This document shows positions 51,615 through 64,000 of a DNA stretch of 64,000 bases, piece by piece. The notes beneath the pieces are model-generated. The model saw only the letters and a list, made by a program, of their open reading frames with translations. It did no database searches and was not told the DNA's origin. Both the position numbers and the translations under genes were made by a program. This stretch comes from Adineta steineri (Eukaryota > Rotifera > Eurotatoria > Adinetida > Adinetidae): the NCBI GenBank assembly GCA_905250115.1, contig CAJNOI010000008.1, positions 1,236,759 through 1,300,758 of the forward strand, in the 5' to 3' direction. The first letter of the stretch is position 1, and every line of letters starts with the position of its first letter.

Positions 51615-52385
51615 CATATTATTTCAGCAAATAGCAAATAATTGATGGTAAGCCGCTTTTTCTTCTTCATAGTTTTCTTTTTATTCTATTTAGCTATTGA
51701 ACTCACTTCACAGAGTGTTTAAAAAAAGATAGTTGCTAGGTCGTGACCCTATATTCATTCCTCTGAAGTAAAGAACGAATTATACATAGTCTTCACCACA
51801 CCCACAGGATAATGATGACAGTAATGTTACAATGATCATTATCATTGCCGGTAGAAGACAAGAGGAAAAAGAAAGACAGGTAACGTATTATAGCGATAGG
51901 AGGAGTTATATATACGTATACTATTAGACAGCTAATGGAATGTGATTAACTGAATAGAGACAAAAGATGACCACTGTCCAACTATTAGACCAAGCCTGTG
52001 TCTTTTTTTACTCTCGAGACTACTTTACTTGGTAGATAACTATTTAATCATAGGAGTTAATTCATCGCCAGGATAATTCCCACAAAAATTTTCTTTTCTC
52101 GCTCTCCTATTATGACAGGTGTGATCGCGTGTGTTAATTTTGAAATGAACGGCCGAGATTGATCTAATTGTTCATATATACAATAGCAGCAAAAAAAATG
52201 AACTTCATCTTATACTTGTATAACATTGATTTTATCATTCAGACATCCTACAGTGCCAAGATAATTATTTTTTCTGTCTTTTTCAATTCAAGAAGTTGAC
52301 TATGAGTGTTGGAAGAGAAAGAAGGTAGTTTGTCACCTTTTTCCTTCTTTCAGTTCTCTCTTTCGACCATTGGGCGTTAATAAGT

Positions 52386-52432
52386 AGAGGAAGAAGAAGG
52401 AGAAGAAGAAGAAGAGAAGAAGAAAAAAAAGC
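52386..52432. repeat. GAA-rich purine tract upstream of the cadherin gene
   Basis: AGAAGAAGG/AGAAGAAG units over ~45 bp, ending about 60 bp before the ATG; similar tracts precede several genes in this window. Confidence 0.75.
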
Positions 52433-52489
52433 GAAAGCGAGAAAAACATTCTTTCTTTCTTCTCTCTATTCATTCAACATTATTTCTAG

Positions 52490-54697
52490 ATGATCATGCT
52501 ACTATTCTACATCCTTCTTCTTCTTATTGGATTCAGCGAATCTCGTGAACATGAAATATCTATTAATGAAGAAACTCCAATAAATACAATTATATTTGAT
52601 TTAAATAGTTTATCATCATCATTAATAACTTATCAATTATTAGAAAGTTCATCATTATTATATTTTAATTCAACAACAAATTTAATATCAATATCAAAGC
52701 GTATTGATCGTGATACATTATGTCCAAATGATGAACTATGTTCCAAATGTTATTTAACTATTAAACTCTATGATATGTTCTATTATGATATATTATTATT
52801 AAAATTTCAAATCAATGATATTAATGATAATCAACCTATATTTAGTTCTAATACATATTCAATATCATTAACAGAAAATAATATGCCAGGAATGAAAATA
52901 CGTTTATCCAAAGCTGAAGATATTGATTGTTTAATAAATGGTGTACAATTATATGAGCTAACATATGTTTATAATAATCGTGTTATTATATCATCAATAA
53001 ATTTATTTCATCCACAAAAACAAAATCAAACAAATCAACCATTTTATTTAATGTATGATATGAATTCAGATTTATATCTTATTATAAATATGTCACTTGA
53101 TCGTGAATTACAAAGTGAATATATATTTACAATAACAGCAAATGATTATAAATATACAACATCAACAAAATTAACCTTGACAGTTCTTGATGTTAATGAT
53201 CATAATCCAAAATTTTCACAAACAATTTATACAGTCAATATATCCTATTCAACACCTATTGGAACAATTCTAACAAAATTAACTGCCTATGATGCTGATT
53301 CAGAGGAAAATGCACATATATATTATTCATTATTAAGTATTGATGGTTATAAACTTGAAACAAATGAAAAAAATGATTTATTTCAATTAAATTCCTATAC
53401 AGGTGAATTAAGTCTTATATCAAAATTAAATCATCTTGATACAAAAAATATCTTTAAATTAGTTATTGGTGCATCCGATGGGACGCATAATGCTATACCA
53501 GCATTAACTACTGTTTATATTAATATTCAAAATGATCTTTTAAATGATAATCAATCATTAATACAACTAACATTTGGTTCAAATAATGTCTCGAAAAATT
53601 TCTCGGAAGTATATATATCAGAAAATTTACCAAATGCAACATTTATTGCATATATTAAATCGAATTCTAATCTACTACTTGTTACACATGAAGGTTTTTT
53701 TCTACAAAAATTAACTGAAAATTCATTTACATTATTAACTGATAGAATATATGATAGAGAAAAATGTTCATCGTATAATGTTCATTTACGTAATGAAAAT
53801 ATTGAACGAAAATTTCAAATTATTGTAACTGATATAAATGATTGTAAACCAATATGGAATTCTTCTATATTAAATATTGATTTAGATTTATATATACAAT
53901 TAAATGAACCAATTGTATTAACATTAAATGCAACTGATTATGATGAAAATTCACATGTTGGTTATCGAAAAAAAAGTACATCATGGCCACAATGGATAAC
54001 ATTAATATCAAATCAATTAATATTAAATTGTACATCAGAATTTAATGAAACACATAATGATTGTCTATTTTATTTATCAAATGGAGAAATTTGGTTAGAT
54101 ATCGAAGCATATGATATGGATATGGAAAATTTTTCATCAATTGTTAAAATACGTCTTTATAGAAGTTCAATTTTAGGTAATGATCTAGCATATTTACAAA
54201 TCAAACGTTTAAATCAACAAGATTTTTTTCAATGGTTTAAACATGAATATATTATAATGAGTATAGCAAGTTTAATGGGTTTATTATTTGTTATTGCAAC
54301 AATACTTAGTTGTATTTATTGTCGAAGAGAATCAAAGAAAAAGTCATCATCTTTAATGACAACAGTTACAGATGATAATAGTACGAAACAAAAGATTATT
54401 CAGACATCATCATCAGAACAAACATCATCAGCTGGATCACTGTATGGCTCAGAAAAATCTGATAATATAACAGTAGAAACATCAGTAAGTTAAATTGATA
54501 GTATTTTTTTTTCAAATAATCATTTGTTTTTCTTTCATTTTAAGGATATGTATCTTTTCTCTCCAAAACGTGCGACAATGATACCTCACTCAACGGATAA
54601 TTTAACTAATAAATTATTTCATTCAATACAAACTGATCTATCATTATTAACAGAGGCTAATCAACAAATTATATCAACGCGAGGAACTTATGTATAA
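52490..54697 (+). CDS. Short cadherin/protocadherin-like adhesion protein
   Basis: A single-pass calcium-dependent adhesion protein. Two exons, 52490-54484 and 54545-54697, give 715 aa in frame; the whole ectodomain is one exon, as in clustered protocadherins. The signal peptide is MIMLLFYILLLLIGFSES. Extracellular cadherin repeats are marked by linker motifs NDINDNQP (~109-116), DVNDHNP (~234-240) and TDINDCKP (~450) plus DRE/DADSE calcium ligands. The transmembrane span is SIASLMGLLFVIATILSCIY, near residue 590-610. The cytosolic tail is ~100 residues, Ser-rich, ending GTYV. Four to five repeats are visible, fewer than usual. Some repeats have lost calcium motifs, so it may be a divergent member. 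A splice acceptor (TTCTAG) ends just before the ATG, so a 5' UTR exon is likely. Confidence 0.86.
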
Positions 54698-57600
54698 AAT
54701 AGAGATCTTTTCTTTTCTCTCTCTCCATTCTTTTTTTTGTCCTTATAATTAATACTGTATGATCTGTAGAATTGATTTATAATAATAATAATAATAATAT
54801 AAATATTTATAATAAAAAAACATGAAGAATTACGTCAAAAGCATCTGGTTGATATTTAATACGCTTTTTTTGTGTGTTTACTGAATTCAAATTTCACTTT
54901 TTCTTTTTTTTTAGTTAATGAAATTTGAGAATTGAGAGATGAGATTGTCTGGTCAGAGGGGTTCAATTGACGGATGAGCATCGAACGACAGATGCTGTCA
55001 GAGAGACATCAATTCCGCTCTATCGATTATCTTGACATAGTCTGGCTAACAATAACATATACATATACAGAGAAAACGAAGAAAAGTGTTATTGCGTAAA
55101 TTATATGTATATTCCTCTGTTCTTACAGACAAATCGATTAGTTAAGATAAATATATTTATATATACATACTCTCTAATCATAAATAGATACAACAGATCT
55201 ATTCTTTATTTTTTCATTCAATCAGATCAATTGACTAAATATTAGTTGTGTTCGATGATTTATGAGAAATTTTTTTTTTCATGATAAATCTCATGAGCAC
55301 AAACTATTCATTTTCCACATCATTAAACGTCTTGTCATGGTTCAATGAAAGGCAAGAAAGAAAGAAGGAGAAAAAATAGTATATTTCTTTTTTCTGTTCA
55401 TGTCATGGGAAGATATGCCTCATGCTGTCTTTAATTGTACAGTTTGAAACTCCTCTTGATACACGTTGTTATCATCTCTCTCTCTTTTTTTCTTCTTAGC
55501 GGCAAATCGGCACGCACTATTATCTCATCAGACTTACTATTCATTCATTCATTCATTCATTCACTTGCTTCGATTAGGTTCATTCTTTTTAACACTTAGT
55601 ATACTTCCTTTAATAGGAATCAAGTATAAAGATGATCTTATTCACATCTGCTTGCATGTTTCTTTTTGTTTTATTCTATATTATTATTATTTCGAGAAAC
55701 CTCCAACTGAGTACATACGAATTGATCCGATTAAATGTGGATACTGACAGCTGCACAATCAAATAATGAAAGATGCCTTGTTAGTAATATACAATTTGAT
55801 TATGTCTTACTGACATCCGCATCGCGTACACTTCGGGCAAAGGGAAAAGGAGACCATAGAAGAAATTTTTACTTTAATGTTTGATGTAGTAAGTAATTAG
55901 ATGGGAAACAAGGGAAAAGAATGTTCTATTTTATAAGTTCCCACTTGATCGACTCATTGCTTGTCGTCTACACGAGTATATCGTATAGTTCGAGGGCAAC
56001 AAACGTCGTCATGAGACACGATCATTGCGGAAAGTGTGAGCGAGATTAAGTTGTCGTCATTCAAACTCTGATGATGGCCTTAGGGTTAGTTAAGCTTAAC
56101 CGCAACTATAATCTTCTTCTTCTACGTCGTCTTCTTTACTCTTTCACTCTTGAGCCGACCCCGACACGATATGCCCGTTGGCTGATCATACCAAATATAG
56201 ACACCGAAAAAAAAGTACTTGATGAATGATTGAGAAAGAAAGAATTAGTTATAATTAGCAAAAAAAGAAAGATGATGGAAAAGGTCGTGTATTTTATCTA
56301 TTGTTTACTTGACCCATTGCCGACTGGACGCGCATCTGTTCTAAACTAGAATAGTGTTGAAGGTTATTTTCTATGTAATAATCTTGTTTCCATTCCATTC
56401 CATTGAACATACTCATATAAATTTAAACTTATTTTAACAAATTATCATGAGTAAAAGGAAACGAAACATAAGTAGGAAAGGGAGGAGATGGTATGCATAT
56501 TTTCAAGTGTTCACCTGCATTTTTTTTCTTCGATAGACATTCTAGTATGTACAAAATCAATTTGATTGTTATTTCCGTTTAAAACACTCAAATATCATAA
56601 AGAAAAATAAGTATTTTTTTCATATATAATTTCTTTTCTGTCTATCTGTCAAAAATAAGAAAGATAAGACTATTAAAAATGGTGGTGAACATTAGATGAC
56701 AGACTATAATGAATTGTATTCTCGTCACTTTGCAAGGCAATCAATATGACAGTTGGTAAACATCTTAGTAGCATCTCTTTTGCTTATAGGCGTATAATAA
56801 GCAAACATTACTCATCATAAGAAATACGGAAATAAGTTCAAAGTCATGATTATGTAACAAAATATATATGTGAAAGAATTGGATTACTTACACTTCACAC
56901 GATTGATATTCGTGAAGAACAAAAAACGACAACTAATTTGAATAGTCAACAATATGATGTCTCTGTTGATTGATGATTAGAAAGATGACTATACTACTTT
57001 AATATAATCCATTTTGATAGAAGATGACACGACGAAACAATAAAAAAATGTTTCATCAAACAGATTTAAAAACAATTCAATCAAAAAAGATGGTTCATTT
57101 GATGTTCAAACATAATTATTGTTTGGCATCCTGCTGTGTATTAGAAGATGATGGATGGTTTTTTCTGTGTTGTCTAATTTAAAGTTGCTTGCTACTTATG
57201 AAAAAAACGCATGTATGTTTGTATTGATCCATTCCGACTATCATTGAACCATATCTTGATTTCGTGCATAGAAAGAAAAAGAAGAAGAAGAAGACATTGA
57301 TCTAATTTACAAGTAGCAAAAAAAAGAAAGTAATTATCTATTCAAAATGTGTCGAATTTACTTGACCTGTCAAGTATATATATATTTAATAAAATTGAGA
57401 AATTCGATTAGGAAATATTCCATAAAAAAATTGTTCATATTCATTACAATTTATCTGAAGGTTAATTAAAACATGTGTCAATTCTATGATAAACTATATC
57501 TATTCAACATTACTAAATATGAATAGACATTGACAACATGTCATCTAAAGATATTCTTTGATCTTTACAAAGAAATAATTCTTTACGATTGGATTGTGTC

Positions 57601-58455
57601 ATCGGATAAGATTTTCTTTTTGTTACTACTATATTAATTATTCATTTATAGTTGAGAATTATACAACACAAAAAAAAAACTTTTCCTTTTTTTTTTTCTT
57701 AGAAACAATTCATTTCAACAATGTCTAGACTATTATAGAAGATAGCAATTGATGCATATAAGATTTAAAAAGAAGTAACAAGCTCATGAAATGATGATAT
57801 AGAGAATAGCAACAGATAAAATATTAAAGCTGAACAATGTACTTCAAAAAAAAAAATTAACCATAAAATTGTTTCTTTTTTTATTATTTTAAAAGCACAT
57901 TAAAATTTTTACTTCGTCATAGAATATGTCGGAAGTGTCAAGTTTACTGTATTTATTATAACATTTGTGTTTTATCAAATCATAATGCAAAGATCTATGA
58001 GTTTCCACTCCGGATAGACGGATTTAGAACTAATCTAAAGAAATCTTTTATGTCTTAATTGTATTTTCAATTATGAAACACTTCACTTTTTCTGCTTGTA
58101 TTGATGTAATAATTTGTAAAACGAACATCTTCAATGGTTCTAATTTTAGATAAAGTTTTGAAACAAAATGTTTTTTGTAGTGCTTTAATGTTTTTACAAG
58201 TGTTCATATTCTCAATAGAATAAACGATTTTTGATAATAATAATTTATATTTTGCTTATAGTAACTGTGAAGATAAAGATCTGTCAAGAACTCATAGATG
58301 TCTCTGAATATTGACTTTTTTAATTGGTCCAGAAAGTAACAAATCTCTTTTAGTGGATTCTCAACAACGTCAACAATGGACCAAAAGTTGAACAGAAACG
58401 TGGCATTTATGATATAATTATCATTTTAGATCTGAATTCATTAAATATAATTTCA
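54698..58455. other. Long intergenic region between cadherin and Sec24
   Basis: About 3.8 kb. A candidate polyadenylation signal AATAAA is at 54811-54816 after an AAT microsatellite (54780-54799). CATT units lie at 55543-55563. A GAAGAAGAAG tract is at about 57278-57294. AT-rich otherwise; no exon seen. Confidence 0.5.
55543..55563. repeat. (ATTC)n microsatellite
   Basis: About five ATTC units. Confidence 0.8.
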
Positions 58456-61400
58456 ATGACAACAACAGGACCGCCAAATCCTTCACCACTACCTGAAAAA
58501 ATGATCAATCCCGTATGTTATCAATTCGTTTGAAATATAACAAACTATTTTCTATCTTTTTTTTTAAGATTTTTCCTCCAACATCTCAGTCAACTTCAAA
58601 TGGCATTAGACCTCCATCTTTTCCACCAAATTCTTCTACACTTTCTGCTCAATTTCCTCCTCAAATAAATGCTCCAATTTTTCCACCAAATATTCAACCT
58701 CTATCAAATATTAACAATATTAGAATAAACTCAACATCATCGCCATCACCATCACCATCAAATACTCACAATACAAACATAAATCCAATTTCATCTCCAG
58801 TTAATGTGCTAAATACACAAATAAATTCAACGTCAATATTACCGAATTTTTCTAATGCTAATGGAAGTGCAATTTCACCAGCAAATATTTCTAATATAAA
58901 AACAAATTCAATGCCATCATTACCAAACGTTTATAATTCAAGTATAAATCCAACTCCACCACCAATAACAAATTCGTCGAGTATGCATACAAGTCCAGCA
59001 CCATCATCACCAAACGTTTATAATCCACATATAAATCCAGCTCCACAATTATCTAGTGCTTTTAACAATTATGTTAATCCAACACCAACACCACCATTAC
59101 CTAATACTTTTAATACCAATCCAATGAATACAAATTCGATTTCATCACAAATGAATACTTTTAATACACATGGAAATCCAACTCCACCTCTAGTACCATC
59201 TGGATACAATATGAACACAAGTACAAATTCACCATTACAAACTACCTATAATACGAACCAAAATTCAACTTCACCACCACTTTCACATACTTATAATTCT
59301 TCTTCAGTGAGTTAAATATTGTTTTAAAAATTTCTCTAATTTTAAAACTTTTTTAGACAAACTCAACAGCATTTTCTCAACCGCCAACTCGTCCAATGTA
59401 TCCTGCACCATCATCTGCTTATCGTCCGCAAGTACCACAACCCATTCCACAAACAATGAATCAAAATACTCATCCATTACCTCCACCACCTCCAACTTCA
59501 GCATCATCTTCTACTTATCCCTATCCACAACAGAATTACACTTCAAATCCTCCTGTCGCTGGATATCCAGGACAACCATCTGTAGCTCCACAACCGATGC
59601 ATTATTCAATGGGTGGAAGTACAGCTGCTGCTATGACTCAACCGCATAATAATCTTCATGGTCCTCCTTCTGTATGTATACAAAATATAATATTACATAA
59701 AATTTATTTTTCTTCTATTCAAAGAATAATGATATGGTTGATCTACTAAAAGAAACGGATGTGGTCAGTCCATATGCCGAAGAACCACCTATGTCACTAT
59801 TACTTAGTGAAGAAAATCAACAAATGAATTGTAATCCAGAGTATGTTATTTTTACAAACATGACATCTCATTAAAATCAATTATTTATTTTTATAGAGTC
59901 ATGCGATGCAGTTTAAATGTTATTCCTCAAACAAAAGATTTACTCAATAAAAGTCGTCTTCCACTTGGTGTACTCATTCATCCATTTAAAGATCTTGAAG
60001 TAAACATAAATGTTTTTTTATTTATTTATTTATTTATTTCTCTGTTGTAGAGTTTAAGTGTTATTCAAGGCTCAAAGATTGTTCGATGTGATTCATGTAA
60101 AAGTTATATTAATCCATTTGTTTCATTTCTTGATAATACACGATGGCGTTGTAGTATATGTTTTCGTGTTAATGATTGTAAGTTAATTGATTTCAATCAT
60201 TCTTGAAAATTTCATCTTTTATTATTCATATGATTTTTAGTACCACAAGAATTTCTATTTGATCCAGTAACAAAAACTTATGGTGATCCAAGTCGACGAC
60301 CAGAAGTTCGATTTGGTACTGTAGAATATACAGCCACAGCTGATTATATGGCAAGACCACCACAACCAGCTATGTATTTATTTTTACTAGATGTTTCACA
60401 TAATGCTATACAAACAGGTAAATCTCTATTTACTAAAATAATTTATTTTAACATAATCTTCTATATAGGTTATCTTCAATCATTTTGTGATATACTATCA
60501 GAAAATTTAAATAGTCTACCAGGTGATGCACGTACAAAAATTGGTTTTATAACATATGATAGTCGACTACATTATTATGATTTATCTGATCGATCAAATG
60601 GTACATTTCGTGTCATGATTGTACCTGATCTTGATAATAAACCTGAAGATTTTCTTCCTATGCCAGATGGTTTACTAGTAACATTATGTGAATGTAAATC
60701 AATAGTTGAAACATTTCTTAATGAATTACCAAAACTCTATCAAGATAATAATGAAACAGACTCAGCTTTGGGTTCTGCTTTACAAATAGCAGCAAAATTA
60801 CTTGGTCAAACTGGTGGTCGTGTAACAGTCATGCAAACAAGAATACCAAATTTAAATCCTGGAGCTTTAAATGAATCAGTTAGTGGAGGAAAAGAACCAA
60901 CAGTAATTGGACCAACTTCAGATTATTATAAGAAACTTTCACTTGATTATGCATCATTACAAATAGCATGCGATTTATTTCTTTTAAATAGTCATCATAT
61001 TGATTTAGCAACATTGAGTAAGTCGAAAATATTTCTTCTAGACACTTGAATAATATAAATTATTATAGGTTGTATTGCAAAATATTCAGGTGGTGAAGTT
61101 AAATATTATCCAGGTTTTCATTCAGTTCAAAAACCACATGAAGTTGAACGTTTTGAAAATGATTTAAGACGATATTTACAAAGAAAAATTGGTTTTGAAG
61201 CTGTCATGCGTTTACGATCACCACCAGGTAAAATAATCTATTTCTATTATTTGAAAACATTTAATTATTTATTTTTTAGCATTATCAATTCATACATTTT
61301 ATGGAAGTGGTTTTGTTCGCTCAGTTGATTTACTTGTTTTACCTAATATAAATCCTGATGCTGCATTTGGTATCCAGGTTTCTATTGAAGATACTTTAGC

Positions 61401-62639
61401 AAGTTATACATCAGTTACATTTCAAGTAGCACTTCTTTATACATCAAGCAAAAGTAAATACAATCAAAAAAATAAATTATTAAAAATGATTCATTGTTTT
61501 TTGTTTTACTTATAATTAGGTGAAAGACGTATTCGAGTACATACTCTTTCTTTACCAGTTAGTTCTAGTCTAACTGAAATATGTGGAAATGCTGATCAAG
61601 AAGCTATTACTTCATTAGTTGCTAAAATGGGTATATTCAATATTCATATTTTTTTGAAATAAAAATATATATTCTTATTTTAGCTGCCGAACGATCAATG
61701 ACTTCATCAATATATGAAGCACGTGATGCTATGTCTAATGTTTCTTGTGATATTCTCAAAGCATGTTTATCAAATAACATATCTAATCGAGCATTTTCAC
61801 TTTTGGTACCCTATTCTTTACGACTTATACCTTTATATATGTTAAGTATGATTAAATCGGTAAGATTGAAACGAAAACATTTTATACAATATTTTATTAT
61901 TTGTCATATTTAGACGGCATTTCGAGCTGGTAGTGCATCAAGAATTGATGATAGAGCATTTTATTTAGAATTATGTAAAACATTACCTACACAGTATTTA
62001 ATGCAAATATTTTATCCTGATCTTTATCCATTACATACAATTGAAGATAAGGTAAAAAATAAATTAAGTGCAATTGCATGATAATATCTTGTTTATTTTC
62101 AGAGTCAAATTATTCAAGATGGTGAAGATGAATTACATATACCTCAACGTGTTCATTTATCATTTCGAAATATTGATTCTCATGGTGCTTATATCCTAGA
62201 TACAAGTGAATATATTTATATTTATATTGGTAAAGCTGTCAGTGATCATTTTGTTCAAAATGTATTTAATGTTCAAACATTTTCTGCTTTACCATTTGAT
62301 TCGGTAAATAAAATTAAAATAAAAAAGATTATATTTTATATTTCTTTTTTTTTGTAGTATTCATTACCTGAATTAGAAAATCCATTATCAATGAAAATAC
62401 ATAATTTTCTATCTTATCTTATACAAAGTCGGCCACATGGCGTAGCAATACATATAATGCGGTATATTATTAAATAAAAATTTATATATATATATATATA
62501 CCATCATTTTTTTGTTTATTATAGAGAAGATTCATCTCATCGACATTTATTTACTCGTTATCTTGTTGATGATAAATCTGAATCAACCATGTCTTATGTG
62601 GAATTTTTACGTTATATACGAGAACAGATAGTTAAATGA
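58456..62639 (+). CDS. SEC24: Sec24, COPII coat cargo adaptor
   Basis: Sec24 pairs with Sec23 in the inner COPII coat and selects cargo at ER exit sites. Sixteen exons: 58456-58512, 58569-59306, 59357-59671, 59725-59840, 59897-59999, 60051-60177, 60241-60417, 60469-61017, 61069-61227, 61280-61453, 61520-61630, 61684-61859, 61914-62051, 62103-62303, 62358-62461, 62525-62639; 1119 aa in frame. The N-terminal ~370 residues are Pro/Ser/Asn-rich and disordered with repeating NPTPP/NSISS words. The zinc finger VRCDSCKSY...WRCSICFR follows, then the trunk domain (AMYLFLLDVSHNA, KIGFITYDSRLHYYDL, ALQIAAKLLGQTGGRV). Next come the beta-sandwich and helical domain (TSSIYEARDAMSNV) and a C-terminal gelsolin-like domain (YILDTSEYIYIYIGKAVSDH). 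The long disordered N terminus suggests the A/B subclass. An ATTT microsatellite lies in the intron after exon 5. Confidence 0.93.
60020..60040. repeat. (ATTT)n microsatellite in a Sec24 intron
   Basis: About five TTTA units between exons 5 and 6. Confidence 0.8.
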
Positions 62640-63113
62640 ATAATAGTGTATGCATGCATGTGTGTGTGTGTTTGTTTGTTTGCTTGTTTTTTATTGAAAT
62701 TATTCTTATTCTTCTTTTATTGTTCATGTTTAATCGGTTATTTTTTATTTCATTACTTTGCGCAATTGTTGCTCTTTAAGGTGTATGTTAATGATGAAAG
62801 TTTACAAAAGAAAACAAATTAATGTTCATTTGTGTTCTTTTTTGCATGTATTTGGGAATATTGAACAAAAAAAAATCTAGAAGATCGAATCGATTTGCTT
62901 TAGATATGTTTGCTTTTGCTTTATTCATATCGATTATAAATTGAGTGCATAAGTGTTTTTACTTATGTTGTGATATAAATGTGTTAGAAATCATTTCTAA
63001 ATAACTGATTAACAAATAAAGAAATTCGTCATAAACTGTTTCTGAGAACATTTAACAGATGTCATACTTTGATATATAGAGCCTTACTTGTTCTACTGTA
63101 TTTTCACTTAAAA
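62640..63113. other. Short spacer between Sec24 and GHL10
   Basis: Begins with a TG/TTTG microsatellite (62657-62685) in the Sec24 3' UTR. AATAAA at 63015-63020 is a candidate polyadenylation signal, only ~95 bp before the next ATG, so the GHL10 promoter must be compact or overlap the Sec24 3' end. Confidence 0.5.
63015..63020 (+). promoter_or_regulatory. Candidate polyadenylation signal of Sec24
   Basis: AATAAA about 375 bp after the Sec24 stop; positional evidence only. Confidence 0.35.
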
Positions 63114-64000
63114 ATGATTTTGATTTTGATAGCAATCAGTTTTTTATCTTCTCCACAACTATGTGAATCAGAGCCAACGAACATTAAATGTTGTTTTTCA
63201 ATCAATAATGCAACCAATGAAGAATTTCGTGCTGTTTGGATTGCTACTGTTGATAATATTGATTGGCCATCATCGAAAACAGCTACTCCTTTTCAGCAAC
63301 AAACAGAATTGATTCATATTCTAAATACTATTCAACTTTTAAATATGAATGTTGTCATTTTTCATGTATTAAAAAAAATGTATCTTCTTTACGTATGATT
63401 AAACATATATTTTTTTATCACAATATAGGTTCGTCCTGCTGGTGATGCTCTCTATGCATCAACATTAGAACCATGGAGTTACTATTTAACGGGTACGCAA
63501 GGTCTTGCACCATCACCATTATGGGATCCATTGGAATTTATCATTACTGAAGCACATAAAAGAAATATTGAAGTACATGCATGGCTTAATCCATATCGTG
63601 CTCGTATGACAGGTGCCACTTACGAATTAGCACCTACTAATATGGCTAAACGTTTTCCACAATATGCATATCCATACGATAAAAATATATGGATGGATCC
63701 TGGATCAGGCGAAGTTCAACAATTTATTGTAAACGTAACTGAAGATATAGTTCGTCGATATAATGTAGATGGTATTCATATGGACGATTATTTTTATCCA
63801 TATAGTGATGGAACTGAATTTCCCGATAATGCAACATATGCTGCTTATCAACAACAAGGTGGACAATTAAATATAAGTGATTGGCGTCGTTCAAATGTCA
63901 ATACACTCATAGAAGCAATGTATACGCGAATACATAGTATTCGACCAAAAGTAAAATTTGGTGTTTCACCATTTGGTATCTGGAAAAGTGGAGTACCAGC
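63114..64000 (+). CDS. GHL10 (DUF187/YngK-like) secreted glycosidase, 5' part
   Basis: A glycoside-hydrolase-like TIM-barrel enzyme of a family known mainly from bacteria; substrate unknown, probably polysaccharide or peptidoglycan-related. Exon 1 is 63114-63365 and exon 2 starts at 63429 (63 bp GT...AG intron), open to the window end. A signal peptide begins at ATG 63114 (MILILIAISFLSSPQLCES). Family features: EFRAVWIATVDNIDWPSS at the start of the barrel, VRPAGDALYAS just after the intron, EVHAWLNPYRAR, and RRYNVDGIHMDDYFYPY with the acidic residues expected near the active site. KFGVSPFGIWKSG follows at the end. The C-terminal part is outside. Having a short host-like intron shows it resides in the eukaryotic genome and is not contamination. 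Confidence 0.88.

Larger units (their letters stand above)
48379..52489. other. Long intergenic region between Nav and cadherin
   Basis: About 4.1 kb. A candidate polyadenylation signal AATAAA is at 48507-48512 for Nav. Microsatellites: TTC units at about 50468-50489, TATATA/TACATA words at 51420-51495, and TTTG units at 51590-51614. A GAA-rich tract at 52386-52432 directly precedes the cadherin start. No coding exon recognised. Confidence 0.5.

Noticed and set aside
579-64000. tRNA and rRNA genes
   Set aside because: I looked for T-loop-like GGTTCGAATCC words and rRNA signatures on both strands and saw none; a covariance-model scan would be needed to exclude them.

Overview
This is eukaryotic nuclear DNA from an AT-rich, compact animal genome. 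Introns are mostly 45-60 bp with GT...AG ends, exons are small, and the genes are clearly metazoan: FoxQ2, kinesin-2/KIF17, RSU1, UBAP2/lingerer, a DAZ-family RNA-binding protein, a DEKA-type voltage-gated sodium channel, a cadherin and Sec24. An array of CCCACA units at 15052-15119 is the complement of TGTGGG, the telomere repeat known from bdelloid rotifers. Fungal-like and bacterial-like genes in animal surroundings fit the same group. I infer a bdelloid rotifer (Adineta/Rotaria-like); this rests on remembered family knowledge, not a search.

Layout. 1-578 (-): 5' end of a secreted alpha-amylase. 4918-6156 (+): FoxQ2. 7387-11057 (-): KIF17-type kinesin, whose 711 bp intron 9 holds a complete, intronless, fungal-type purine phosphoribosyltransferase gene on the opposite strand (8828-9481). 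11.1-18.8 kb is a scarred region: a decayed TAF6 pseudogene (12961-14700), the interstitial telomere-type array, three tandem copies of a 0.8-0.95 kb unit and a 100 bp N gap (17980-18079). 18850-20492 (-): RSU1, with a two-exon gene for a small membrane protein inside one intron on the other strand (19341-19708). 21036-23849 (-): UBAP2/lingerer-like. 24722-26516 (+): boule/DAZ-like. 27032-29620 (-): an unrecognised secreted protein. 33421-35426 (+) and 36725-37902 (-): two membrane proteins I cannot name. 40827-48378 (+): 30-exon Nav channel. 52490-54697 (+): short cadherin. 58456-62639 (+): Sec24. 63114-64000+ (+): 5' part of a GHL10 (DUF187) glycosidase.

There is no operon logic. Most are unlinked single-copy cell-biology genes: cilium transport (KIF17), focal adhesion (RSU1), COPII traffic (Sec24), excitability (Nav) and adhesion (cadherin). 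The spliced models for KIF17, RSU1, UBAP2, the DAZ-like gene, the secreted protein, both membrane proteins, Nav, cadherin and Sec24 all close in frame. The frameshifts in the TAF6 copy and the tandem repeats are therefore more likely real decay than general sequencing error.

The most interesting items are the nested fungal-type phosphoribosyltransferase, the telomere-repeat/pseudogene/tandem-repeat scar, the unrecognised protein family in the tandem repeats, and the second nested gene inside RSU1.
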